A DNA stretch of 64,000 nt, taken from NCBI GenBank assembly GCA_039602395.1, contig JBCNJP010000017.1, positions 16,710,729-16,774,728 on the forward strand, written 5' to 3'. The notes beneath the pieces were generated by a model. It saw nothing but the letters and a program-made list of their open reading frames with translations. It did not search any database and had not been told where the DNA came from. Within the stretch, counting starts at the first letter, position 1, and every line of letters begins with the position of its first letter. Source of the stretch: Deinandra increscens subsp. villosa (lineage: Eukaryota > Streptophyta > Magnoliopsida > Asterales > Asteraceae). The position numbers were made by a program, and so were the translations under genes. Positions 46,721 to 57,634 of the stretch are shown in pieces.

Positions 46721-47923
46721 CCTCAGTCATAGCGGACTTAGGATTGCATCAGAATCCAACAATGACTAGAGTCAGTTAGACACACACTTAGACACACATA
46801 TACGCAATTTGCCCATCTTGCTACTATATATATATATATATATAAGTATATGTATATACTGTGTTGACTATCTATGATACTGTTATTTCTATCTCTATTC
46901 CTATCACATCATCACATCTACCTTCCCGTAGTGCTTGTTTGAATTAACTATTAGTTATTCAAAAAGTAGCTACTCACTGTAATATACACGGGATGTATAT
47001 TGAAGGCATGTCGACGAACTGATCAGACGTCGGGGCATCAACTGGAGTGAGGGGAAGAGACCCATGGATTCAGCGTCGGGTGAGTCGGATCGTGCCCTCT
47101 CAGTTATCAGGAGGAGGCCATTGATCATTAGCGACTGGGAGACGCATCCTGCCTACATGGAGGATATCATTCGGATCTATCGTGTGTCGTCTCCAGCCGT
47201 TGGCAGTATCACCCCAGAGATGAGGACTTCGTCGTCTCTGCCAGAACTCGCCTTCCCACCAGAACAGACTTTTGCAGCTTTAGTGGCAGACTCTGCACGT
47301 CACCTGGAATGTGTGTTTCATGTTGTGGATGAGATGGTGTTTGAAGGGTGAACTTCGCGCCCTGCAGAGTTGAGTGGACGGTATGACTGTTAGACGTCGT
47401 CAGGATGAGGGGGAGGTTGATCGACTAAGCTATAGTAGCACTTTGCAGCGTGAGGAGATTTACAGGTTTAAGGCTGTGATATGATCTTAGGAGGAGACTA
47501 TTCAGCATCTGTTGGCAGGGAATGAGCTTATGGTGACTAAAGTCATGGCCCTAGAGGCAGCATTGGCACCGCATGAGATGCCAGCAGCACCTGAGCCGGC
47601 GCCTGTGGTTCAGGAGGACCAGGAGAGTGAGGGTTTAGTGAGCATGGGATGAGGGTCCATGTGTTACCTGTTAGTAGTTAGTATCTATCTTTGACACTTT
47701 TATGAAGCATTATATAAAGATTAGTAGTTTATATCTACCTTATGACATGTAAAAATTTAAACTTGATTGAAAATTTAATGAATTTGCGAGTCAGTTGCGG
47801 TTTTATTTTATTTGAAGTTGTAGTAAAATTGTTATGTGTTATGTATGTCATTTGATATTTGTACTACACTCGAACGGAAAACACTAGGATGTTAATTATT
47901 TTTGTATGTTATGAATAAAGATA
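46721..47923 (+). other. leader and gag N-terminal remnant of gypsy C
   Basis: The frame at 47064-47351 (MDSASGESDRALSVIRRRPL, then WETHPAYMEDIIRIYRVSSP) resembles the N-terminal extension of plant gypsy gag, followed by decayed text with GAP-like acidic stretches to 47650. Between 47660 and 47920 nothing coding is visible. Confidence 0.5.
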
Positions 47924-48960
47924 ATGGCAGGCAGAGGCAGAGGCAGAGGCCGGGGAATCAATCTCACTATCGAAGAGCTCAACACTATTACCGGTCAGAG
48001 TGTAGCAGCAGGTTTGACAGCTCACGTGCAAGCAAACCCTAACGTACCACAAGGGTGTTCTTATAAGATGTTCATGGAATGCAAGCCATATATGTTCAAC
48101 GGAACAGAAGGAGTCGTAGGACTACTTCGTTGGAAGGAAAATACTGAGTTAGTTTTTTGAGAGATGCAATTGTCGGACTGAATATCGAGTTAAGTCTGCA
48201 TCAGGAACGTTAGAGGGGGTAGCTTTAACTTGGTTGAACTCACAAGTTCAAGTGCTTGGCTTAGCAGCAGCAGACGCAATGCCGTGGGCAGAGTTTACGA
48301 GACTGTTGATCGAGGAATATTATCCTCGCAATGAGGTTGAATTTGTAAGCTTGAAAATGGAAGGATCCGAGATTGAGGCGTACACATCGCGCCAGAATAA
48401 ATTGACTTTGCTTTGTCCTACTTTGGTCGATCCATCATATCGACGCATTGAAAGGTACATTGATGGTTTGGCACCACAAATTCAGAGCTTGGTGACTTCA
48501 AGTAACCGTGGAAACAATCATGACACCATTCACTTAGCTCATAAGCTAACTAATCAGGCTGTGCAACAAAGGATTCTACCTCAGCAAAAAGAAGTACCTG
48601 GTGTGGTGGATAAAAAGAGAAAGTGGGAAACATCTGGAGGAAGTGGCAGTGGTTCTAGCCAGGAAAGGCTGATGGTAACATCAAAGGTGGTGATGGAAAT
48701 CAGAATTCTAGGAATTCATCAGGTGGTTACCAGGGGAGACAACCCAAATGCAACAAGTGTGGCCAGCATACTCTGGAAATTATGCAATCAAGTGTAACAA
48801 GTGTGTAAAGTTGAGTCACAAGGCCGTTGACTGCCGAGTGAGAGTCAACAATCAGGGAACTCAGAACCAGGGAACCAGAATCACCAAGGTAATTAATCTA
48901 TCTGTTTTGAATGTGGAGTTATTGGTCATTTCCAGAAAGCCTGCCCAAACCTAAAAGGAA
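47924..48960 (+). pseudogene. gypsy C gag
   Basis: Starts MAGRGRGRGRGINLT. The retrotransposon gag core is readable as ALTWLNSQVQ-like text, PWAEFTRLLIEEYYPRNE and RRIERYIDGLAPQIQSLV. Two CCHC knuckles follow in different frames: CNKCVKLSHKAVDC and CFECGVIGHFQKAC. Stops near 48160 and shifts near 48790 break it. A Gly/Asn-rich tail leads to the protease. Gag forms the particle and binds RNA. Confidence 0.82.
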
Positions 48961-49049
48961 ATGGAAACGGAAATGGTGGTAAACGAGGAAACGGAAATGG
49001 CAATGGAAATGGTGGAAACGGGAATGGTGGAGCAGCGGGTAGAGCATTC

Positions 49050-49440
49050 GTGATTGGAGCAGGAGAAGCTCGAAATGACGCGAATGTGGTGAACAATAAG
49101 TTTTCTGTTAATGGTTATTTTGCTTCTGTATTGTTGGATACTGGCGCCGATAGGAGCTTTATTTCAAGTAAATTTAGCAAAATGATTAAGGCCATAGAAA
49201 GCCCATTAGAGGATAAGTCTTCGATAGAGCTCGCAAATGGAAAGCTGATTGAAATCCATAGTATTGTTTGAAATTGCATAATGGATTTGTCTGGTCATCA
49301 AATGAGCGTAGATTTGTTGCCAACAACTTTAGGAAGCTTAGATGTTATTATCGGTATGGATTGGCTGTCTAAGCATCAGGCTGAGATTGTATCCTAGGAA
49401 AAAGTGGTTCGAATTCCCCTACCAAGTGGAGAAATTCTAA
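49050..49440 (+). pseudogene. gypsy C protease
   Basis: Aspartic protease with the active-site segment ASVLLDTGADRSFIS (DTGA) and the downstream DVIIGMDWLSKH block, separated by a stop after EIHSIV. This pattern is typical of Ty3/gypsy, where protease precedes reverse transcriptase. Confidence 0.85.
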
Positions 49441-49505
49441 CAATTCGAGGAAAGTGAAGTGGATATGTAGTTGGGATCATTTCATTTCTCAATGCGCATA
49501 AATGT

Positions 49506-50268
49506 TTGCGGAAGGGTCACGTAGCTATCTTAGCTCACGTCATCGAGAAGCCAGCGGAGAAACCACGTGTGGAAGATATTCCTGTCATTCATGATTTTAC
49601 TAACGTATTTATTGAAGATCTGCAAGGTCTACCTCCGCATAGGCAGATAGAATTTCAAATCGATTTGGCACCGGGAGCATCGCCGATTGCTCGCGCACCT
49701 TATGAATTAGCCCCAAACGAACTCCAGGAGCTGTATGCTCATTTACAGAATTTGCTAGAGAAAGGTTTTATTAGACCTAGTTCATCGCTGTGGGGAGCGC
49801 CTGTTCTGTTTGTCAAGAAGAAAGACAGTACTTTTCGAATGTGCATCAATTAGCGTGAGTTGAATAAGGTTACCAGATTGGTATCCTCTTCCGCGCATCG
49901 AAAATTTGTTTTATTAGCTTGTAGGTTCGAGTTATTATTCGAATATTGATTTGGGATCCGGGTATCATCAGCCACACATTCGAGAGGAAGATATTGCGAA
50001 AACAACTTTCAGGACTAGGTATGGTCATTACGAGTTTTTGGTTATGTCGTTCGGGTTAACCAATGCGCCTGCAGTTTTCATGGATTTAATGAATCGAGTC
50101 TGCAAGCCGTATCTGGATCGATTCGTCATTGTTCTCATTAACGATATTCTCATCTATTCTAGGACGAGAGAAGATCACGCCGAGCATCTTCGTATCATTC
50201 TGGATTTGTTGAGAAAGGAGGAGCTGTACGCTAAATTTTCAAAGTGCAATTTTGGATTCGGGAAGTGA
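49506..50268 (+). pseudogene. gypsy C reverse transcriptase
   Basis: Blocks in order: LPPHRQIEFQIDLAPGASPI, LLEKGFIRPSSSLWGAPVLF, VKKKDSTFRMCIN with a stop, then GSGYHQPHIREEDIAKTTF, YEFLVMSFGLTNAPAVFMDL and the catalytic region IVLINDILIYS. The usual IDDIL reads INDIL, so the first catalytic aspartate is Asn. It is also interrupted between 49853 and 49950. Confidence 0.88.
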
Positions 50269-51204
50269 AATTCCTCAGTCAATCGTAAATGAATCAGGAA
50301 TTCAAGTTGATCCATCGAAGATTGAGGCAATTAAGAGTTGGCTTGTACCAAAGACGCCAACCGAAGTACGCCAATTCCTTGGTTTAGCTAGCTATTACAG
50401 ACGATTCATTGAGGGGTTTTCCTCAATCGCTCAACCTTTGACAGCCATAACGCATAAAGGCATCGTGTATAAATGGGATGCAAAGCAAGATGCAACATTT
50501 CAACTTTTGAAGCAAAAGCTTTGCAATGCACCTATTTTTTCATTGCCGGAGGGAACCGACAATTTTATGGTCTATTGTGATGCATCCATTTGAGGAATGG
50601 GATGTGTGCTCATGCAGCACGACAAGGTTATCGCTTGTGCATCAAGACAGCTTCGGGATAATGAGAAGAACTATACGACTCATGATTTGGAATTGGGAGC
50701 AGTAGTTTTTGCGTTGAAGATCTAGAGGCATTACTTGTACTGTACCAAGTGTACGATTTACACCGATCACAAGAGTCTTCAACATACCATAAGGAATTGA
50801 ACATGAGGCAACGCAGATGGGTGGAATTGTTCAATGATTATGAATGCCCTATCAAGTATCATTCGGGTAAAGCTAATGTAGAAGCCGATGCCCTAAGCCG
50901 CAAAGAGACGAAGCCGAAGCATGTTCGTGCTCTGCAGATGACAATTCACTCAAGTTTGCCAAGTCAGATTCGGAATGCTCAGTTAGAAGCGATGAAAGAC
51001 GAGAACTTGGAATCTGAATCTTTGCGTGACTTAGAAAAACAGTTTCAGATCTGGTCAGATGAAGCTCAATACTTTGCTAGTAGGCTATGGGTGGCTCGGT
51101 ACGATATTTAAGGCAACTAATTATGGATGAGGCTCATAAGTCTTGGTATTCTGTACATCCGGGTTCAGACAAAATGTACAACGATTTGAAGGCTGTTTAT
51201 TCGG
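50269..51204 (+). pseudogene. gypsy C RNase H and start of integrase
   Basis: Tether and RNase H: KTPTEVRQFLGLASYYRRFI, FMVYCDASI followed by a stop, then IYTDHKSLQH-like text in a broken frame, and KANVEADALSRKE. The integrase start is recognisable near 51120-51195 (HPGSDKMYNDLKAVY), after which similarity stops. The integrase core and chromodomain, if ever present, are gone. Confidence 0.85.
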
Positions 51205-51268
51205 TATGTGTTTCTCTTTGTTTTGCTTGTTTAAAAGATGTCAAGATCCAAGCTTTATGATGGATCTA
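51205..51268 (+). other. junction between pol remnant and LTR-like DNA
   Basis: Short stretch where pol similarity ends and text like that after 57635 (gatctagg) begins. Copy B inserted at 51269-51273. Confidence 0.4.
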
Positions 51269-51273
51269 GGTCT

Positions 51274-51809
51274 TAAAAACACGATTCGCTTCGGATCTAG
51301 TGATTTGTACACCGAAATCAGACCGAAAGTTCACCCGAAACTCAAGAACACAAAAACGTAAATTAATCTCTGTTTATAGCTCGAATTGGATCACTGATTA
51401 CATGAATAGACTCGATTTATAGTAACTAATCATGATCCTGAATCAAAATCTCTCTGAAAAACAAAATCAAAAACTCCTCCCTCTCTATGAAATCAATCTC
51501 AGAAAACGGTTATGCGAGAGTCTACTTACCTCCGAACTCCAACCTTCATTTATATAGGAAACAAGTTTGTGAGTGCCGAACTTCAGGTTCGGCTTCCACT
51601 TCGGATGTAGTTCGGACCTTTGTTAAATCTCTGCTTGTTGTTTGATATCTCATATATATTATATATGTGAGATAATATATCACACACCAAGTCCCTCAAC
51701 TTTAATAGATTGACACAAACTGCCCTCTAACTTGATTTAACTATTCTAACTAAATCAACTAACAACACTAACTGTAATACACACACGTCACACATATTTT
51801 GCACCAACA
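51274..51809 (-). mobile_element. 3' LTR of copy B
   Basis: 536 bases; on the plus strand it runs from taaaaacacg (TG mutated to TA) to gcaccaaca. The TATA-like catttatatagg is near 51548, with the inverted pair GCCGAAC ttcag GTTCGGC just upstream on the minus strand (51576-51594). Confidence 0.88.
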
Positions 51810-51822
51810 AACTCCCCCTTGA
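51810..51822 (-). other. polypurine tract of copy B
   Basis: On the minus strand tcaagggggagtt precedes the LTR TG directly. It would prime plus-strand synthesis. Confidence 0.75.
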
Positions 51823-52638
51823 CGTGTGCTGTATCAGATCTTCAAACTCTTTGAATCTGTTGTTAGTTGATGTAGGGTAGACATGGCTGGAACAGGACTA
51901 AGTCAACTGAACCATTTCTGAAAGTGATAAACTCTTTGACAACTTTGCAACCATGCATGAAATCCATTCTGAGATCTTTATCTGAAAGACTTTGATGATT
52001 TCAACCTGCAACCTTCAGAAGACAAAAGTGCGGTTTTTCTTTTCCAAACATAACTTTAATCTTGGAAACAAAACTTCTCCTTTGGAGAAACCAAGACATT
52101 TAGATTTTGAAAATTTGTTGTATCCCGTGTCGATCAGATCAAAAACAAAGAAGAAAGAAAATCTTTTTGGATTTTACAAAGTTTATATCAAAACACACTG
52201 AAAATCTTTTTGATTTTTCATAAACTGAAACATAAATGCAATATAGAATTAAACTCTATTTTTGTTTTTGGTGAGAAAGATCACAACATGAGATCATATC
52301 AGACATAACGCATCGTACACACTGCAATTTCAAAATACTAAGCATGCAAGCCAAGCTGACTGAGAATACAACCATTTGGTTTATTTCAGCTAAAGCAGGT
52401 CATTGTCTATAGCTTTCTGATATGAAATTAAGTGTATTTATCGAGCATTGATAACATGGTACCCACACAATCAGGAATACTGGCAAACTGCTTATTTCAT
52501 ATTTTTGTATTTTTCTTTTATTCAAGCCAAGTTACTCGCAGCAGATTTCTCATACTGATATTGTAAACTTGCTTATACAGAATCAAATGCCATAGAGATA
52601 TCAAGTTCATGGTGTTTCTTGCAAAAAGAAAGCAGAAC
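51823..52638 (-). other. 3' noncoding region of copy B, distal part
   Basis: No open frame of interest. It aligns on the minus strand with the last part of the copy A noncoding region, for example the conserved ggacta-agtcaactgaacca stretch near 51894. Confidence 0.6.
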
Positions 52639-52880
52639 CCTAAACAAACAACAATCAGGTCGGCTGGTAGGCACGCAGAGAAAGTCCGATTGTTTAGGAA
52701 AATAAGAAATGTAAAATAAAGCAGAAGTTGTATAATCCAACAACAATCAGGTCGGTACTCACGTACACGCAGAGAGAGTCCGATGGATTATACGAAACAC
52801 CAAAGAAAATAAAGCAGAACGTCAAACGAACAACGATCAGGTCGATCTTTCGATACGCAGAGAAAGTCCGATCGTTTGAC
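52639..52880 (-). repeat. stem-loop array of copy B (3 units)
   Basis: Unit 1: CCTAAACAA (52639-52647) with TTGTTTAGG (52690-52698). Unit 2: GTATAATCC (52730-52738) with GGATTATAC (52785-52793). Unit 3: GTCAAACGA (52821-52829) with TCGTTTGAC (52872-52880). All three are perfect 9-base stems of different sequence. The loop strands are conserved: acaayratcaggtcg and cgcagagaragtccgat. Inner hairpins on the sense (minus) strand are GTAC-GTGA-GTAC in unit 2 and ATC-GAAA-GAT in unit 3. Confidence 0.92.
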
Positions 52881-53525
52881 AAAATAAAGAAAATCAAACA
52901 AGTTGAAATTTTTCAAAATAAAGCAAGCATACACCAGAACATCTCTTTATTCTGTTTTTGGTATTTTCTCATTTTATTTTGCCAGATATGCACAGTACCC
53001 ATCATGATTTGTAACCACAATTATCAAGCAAGCGTTATCTTTATATCATACTCGCATATATCAGACTACTCAGCACATTCAGTCAAGTCAAGCAAGTACC
53101 TACAGCCTTTCTTTCTACTTTATTCATGGCAGATAACGTATGCTGATGTACCATCATTTCTCACATGGTTGGATCAATTTCTCTTTTTGAGATTTTCATT
53201 TTTTTTTATTTTTTCATATTTTTCATTCATTATTTTTTACATATTTTGTATTTTCTCCCCCTAAAATTCAACAAACTCTATTTTTTGAATTTTCCAAAAT
53301 TTCTCCCCCTAAAGATATGAAAGAAAGTAAAAGGAAAGAAAATAAAATTGATCGACCAACACGGATACCTCGGATTTTTAGATTTTGAAAAATCATTTTT
53401 CTCAAAAATGTTTGTGAAATATCAACTCTGTGAAGCGCTAACTTAAGCAAAATACTCCACTATCAGCAACTTTGCAATCACTAATAGGTCTTCTTGAAGT
53501 ACCTGCACACAACCTCAAACAATTT
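52881..53525 (-). other. 3' noncoding region of copy B, proximal part
   Basis: No gene. It holds two purine-rich tracts on the minus strand (tttagggggag at about 53255 and 53305), conserved in copy A. The stretch also matches remnant D near 60080-60310. Confidence 0.6.
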
Positions 53526-55936
53526 TTAGTTAAATACGGGAACCCAAACCGGCTTGGGTCGTCCCGTATCCTCAACAAAATCGTTTCCCGCCGAGGTTGC
53601 CATTTTCTGTCTCCAAGAACAAATTGGTTTAGACGATTTCGCCCGATGCGAATCAGAATCATTTACATACCGTGACAAGTTGGAAACAATGTTTAACAAC
53701 TCACCAACTAACATTTTCTCAGATTTTGGATGACGTTGGTGATGTTGTCTAGGCCCATAGTAAGAAAAATCATTTGAATAAGGCATTTTAATCTCATTTT
53801 GGAAAAATTGTTTTTGTTTTGAAAATTGTGGTGACCAATCATCATAATTTGAGGTTTTACCAACAACCGGCTTCTTATAAGCTGGCTTTCGTTGGTTTTC
53901 CTGATTTTGTCTAACAGGTACCTCATTGAGAATCATTGAATCAGATGATGACGATCGATATGAACCACAGTGAAAACCTTTTTCGAGTAGCACAATCACG
54001 AATCACATGTCCCGTCTTGTTGCAGTAAAAGCAAGCTCTCCTATCAACCGACTTAGGAGATGACATGGATTCTGTTGACATTGTAGAATGTTGAGAAGAA
54101 TCACTCTCTAGACTCTCTAACTTAGAATTCGTTGACAGAAAATCAGCATCAGGGTCACACAAGATATGATTCTCAAGTGGAATCTCCTTTTCTTTGTGAA
54201 CCTTGATATCCTCCACAATTTCTTCTATCTCAAGCACATCTTGGAGATCATTTCCAACATTCACGTTCTCGTCTTTGCTTTCATATCCTAGACCACCATT
54301 CTTTTTAGATTTATCTGGTACCGACTTAGGCTTCTCATGACCTTGTGAAGCAAGTCGAGAAAACTCATCCTTGATGGCATTTAAATCATTTTTATTGGAA
54401 AGCAATGATTCATCAATCACAATCTCCGAGAATTTGTTCGACTTTCACTTTTCCTGGATTGCCGTCAAAAACCTTTTCCTTATCAAGCAATATGGAACTT
54501 GAAACAAATTTAGTTCTCTTGTTAGCATCAAAATTCTCTTCATTTTTCTTCTGCGACTTTGACTTTTTCTTCTCAGAAGAATTATCAGCAAACTTTGAAT
54601 AATCATGAACTTCTTCCGTTGATTTCAAAGTATTGATAGAATTCTCAATAACCACAGGAGGTGGAACATTTTTCAGAATAACATCACCAAAAATCTGTTG
54701 AAAATTCTCCTTCTTGCACAAAAAGTTTGTGAAAGACGATGAATTATTGAGATTATGCAATTGTCTTTTGAAATCACGAACCTCAATCTTCATGTCTGCA
54801 ATTTTCTTTTGCGCTTCAGCCAACTCTTTTTGTGTTGCAATAAATTCTTCTGTTGTTGTATTCAGAGTAAACTTTTCTCTCCTCAACTGATCATGAGCAT
54901 CATATGTTTCTTGAATAACCTTTTCCCATTTCTGTTTATAAATCTCAACATTCTGCTTCAAAAGCTTGTTTTCACGGAGCAATTCAGCTTTAGCATCTAA
55001 CAGCTTTGTGTTATCCTCTTGATGACTTAATTCTTTAGCACTAAGATCAGCAACATCCTTTTCTAGACCTTCAAGTTTGATCTTTGATTTTGCAAACAAA
55101 TCATCAAATGCTGCAGCCATATCATTTGCTTCTTTCTTCCATTTCTCAACTTTATTTATCAAATCATCATTTGTTTCAGTCAGCTTTGAAACTTTTGCAA
55201 TCAACTCCGCAATCTCATGCTTAAGCTTCAATTCATTCTCAGCAGCTTCACATTTTGAAGAACCATCTTTTTGAACTTCTTCAATTGGAATGTCTTTGTT
55301 TTTGTGAACCTGGACATCCTCAAACACTTTTTCTATCTCGATCTTTTCCTTGTCATTTTGAATACCATTGAGAAGTCTATCTATTTTCTGAAGAATTTTG
55401 TTTTCTTTCAATGCAATCCTTTCAGACAATGTCAATGATATGTCAGAAGATGAGTTTTGAATTGGAAATGTGTTTTGTTCTTGATAACTGTTAAGTTTGG
55501 TAGTATATTCAGTACACGTTTTTGTCAGAATCTTACAATTTGCACAAGATTCAGATTCCTCATTGTCAATCTTCTTTCTGGATTTATTCATTTCAGCATA
55601 TTTCTGAGCAAAAGCATCCCAAAACATTTTAGAATTCTTGCAAGTCTTGAAGTGAGGCAGTAGTTCTTTTGGTAATGCCAGTGTAAGAATATCATAAGCT
55701 TTTAATTCTCTTTCATAACATTCCCTTTCCTCAAATGAAAGATCTCTTTGCATTTTAGGTACCCCATTAGAATAAGTTGGGTAAGTACACTCTTTCTTCA
55801 TTGAAATCCACAAATCTTCATCCACTTTATCAACATATGCTTTAAAACTTGTTACCCAACTAGGATAATCCTCAAGCTTTATCAGTTTTGGCACATTCTG
55901 ATGTTCACGAGCAGTAAAAGCATCAATTTTATACAT
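53526..55936 (-). pseudogene. gag of copy B
   Basis: Nearly continuous over 800 codons in three frames. The first frame (507 codons) starts MYKIDAFTAREHQNVPKLIK with a copia-type capsid domain (EDYPSWVTSFKAYV, LALPKELLPHFKTC). A Cys pair (SCANCKIL) follows, then a coiled coil at about residues 215-400 (KLTETNDDLINKVEKWKKEA, LRENKLLKQNVEIYKQKWEK). Frame changes near 54415 and 53960 follow; between them the knuckle CFYCNKTGHVIRDC is readable. It ends VEDTGRPKPVWVPVFN and a stop, where related polyproteins pass into protease. Gag is thought to form the particle. Two frame breaks make this copy doubtful, though they might be sequence errors. Confidence 0.8.
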
Positions 55937-57076
55937 TTTGAAAATTTGTATAGTTCTGCTTCAACAAACCGATAGAAAATTTTCAAAAATATTTTTGAAT
56001 TTTTTTTAATATTTTCTTTCAAGAAAAACAAATTTTGAATGGAAAAATGTTTATAGTTTTTGTTTGGATTTTAAGAAAAGAAAACTAAACAATGAACAAA
56101 ATCAAAGTAAAAAACGGAAAACAAAAACAAACGAATCTATATTTGTTAACCGATTCACTAAACGCAAATATATTTTGCGTTCATGAAACAATTTAACGAA
56201 CACAAAACCTTTTTTTTTGTAGATTTAAAAAAAAAATATTTGTGTTGTTGTTTTGTTTTTTTTTTTTAAATCTTTGTTGTTTAAGAGTTGTTATTATTGT
56301 TTTTTTTAAAAAAAAATATATATGAAACCTATTTAAAAAGATTTTGAAACTAGAGGGGTGAAAATTGAAATTTTGTATAATAAGACAAAATAGTCGAATG
56401 TCCCGATCTCCCTCTTTTGTTTTCCGGCGAATGACCGGCTGGAACCAAAATTTCCGGTCAACAGAAACGTTTTTCCGGTAAGCACCACCACAATCTTCAA
56501 ACACCTGTAACTTCCTCAAATCTTGACGAAAAATCAATCCGTAAGTTGCTACAGATTCGTGACGACGAGATGATTCATACTAGCACCATTGTTGCTAGGT
56601 TTTGATCAACGAATCACTATGAACGATGAGGATGAAGATTGCGAATTTTTTTAAGAAAAATAGTGCTCAAAACCTCAAGAATTTGATCTAAATATGTGAA
56701 GAAACCTCAAAATAAATTGTAGATATGAATTTGTCATGTAAAACCGAGCATGTAGCAATGAAAATCAATCAAAACCGTTTAGATTTGACAAATCCGCCAT
56801 GGAAAGACCATGAAGAACCATGAAGAACGTATATACGTTCTGTAAAATTACGATTTGATCAAATCTTCACCAAAATCAAATCTGTAACTTGCAACCGATT
56901 CGTGTTGACGAGCTATAAGTACTAAAACCAATCACTATCACTAACAAACACGAATTGAGGTTCAATTTTAGAGTCAAAATATGATCAATTTGACTCGAAA
57001 AAGTCAACTTCGACGATTTTGATCAAATTAGCCACAGATTTCAATCTGAAATAGTGTAGAATCACACCTGGATTCG
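55937..57076 (-). other. leader of copy B
   Basis: Untranslated stretch between primer site and gag. A/T-homopolymer-rich from 55970 to 56340, then with repeated phrases around short gaccat-gaagaacc words near 56808-56826. No coding sense seen. Confidence 0.6.
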
Positions 57077-57088
57077 CTCTGATACCAA
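57077..57088 (-). other. primer binding site of copy B
   Basis: Plus strand gctctgatacca, complement of the canonical site TGGTATCAGAGC, two bases from the LTR. Confidence 0.92.
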
Positions 57089-57089
57089 T

Positions 57090-57629
57090 TGAAAACACGA
57101 TTGCGCTTCGGATCTAGTGATTTGTACACCGAAATCAGATCGAAAGTTCACCCGAAACTCAAGAACACAAAAACGTAAATTAATCTCTGTTTATAGCTCG
57201 AATTGGATCGACTGATTACATGAATTAGACTCGATTTATAGTAACTAATCATGATCCTGAATACACAAATCTCTCTGAAAAATAAAATCAAAAACTCCTC
57301 CCTCTCTGTGAAATCAATCTCAGAAAACGGTTATGCAAGAAGTCTACTTACCTCCGAACTCCAACCTTCATTTATATAGGAAACAAGTTTGTGAGTGCCG
57401 AACTTAGGTTCGGCTTCCCTTCGGATGTAGTTCGGACCTTTGTTAAATCTCTGCTTGTTGTTTGATATCTCATATATATTATATATGTGAGATAATATAT
57501 AACACACCAAGTCCCTCAACTTTAATAGATTGACACAAACTGCCCTCTAACTTGATTTAACTATTCTAACTAAATCTACTAACAACACTAACTGTAATAC
57601 ACACACGTCACACATATTTTGCACCAACA
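57090..57629 (-). mobile_element. 5' LTR of copy B
   Basis: 540 bases, tgaaaacacg to gcaccaaca, nearly the same as 51274-51809. On the minus strand it starts TGTTGGTGCAAAA and is followed inward by gtgtgacgtgtgtgtattac, which is also seen in the LTR of copy C. Confidence 0.9.
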
Positions 57630-57634
57630 GGTCT

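Larger units (their letters stand above)
51274..57629 (-). mobile_element. gag-only LTR retrotransposon, copy B, complete
   Basis: Both LTRs are present (51274-51809 and 57090-57629) and differ at about fifteen sites by eye. The 5-base target duplication GGTCT flanks it (51269-51273 and 57630-57634). On the minus strand: LTR, primer site, long leader, gag, noncoding 3' region with hairpin array, polypurine tract, LTR. At 6.36 kb it has no room for pol and shows no trace of protease, integrase or reverse transcriptase. It must rely on enzymes from another element. Confidence 0.88.

Noticed and set aside
52639..52880. CRISPR-like array (three regular repeats with variable parts)
   Set aside because: The variable parts are complementary arms, not spacers; this is a plant nuclear genome and there are no cas genes.
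52728..53264. Plus-strand frame of 178 codons over the copy B 3' region
   Set aside because: It runs antisense to the element, includes the hairpin array and has a hydrophobic, T-rich tail without known motifs; paired changes fit RNA structure better than coding.
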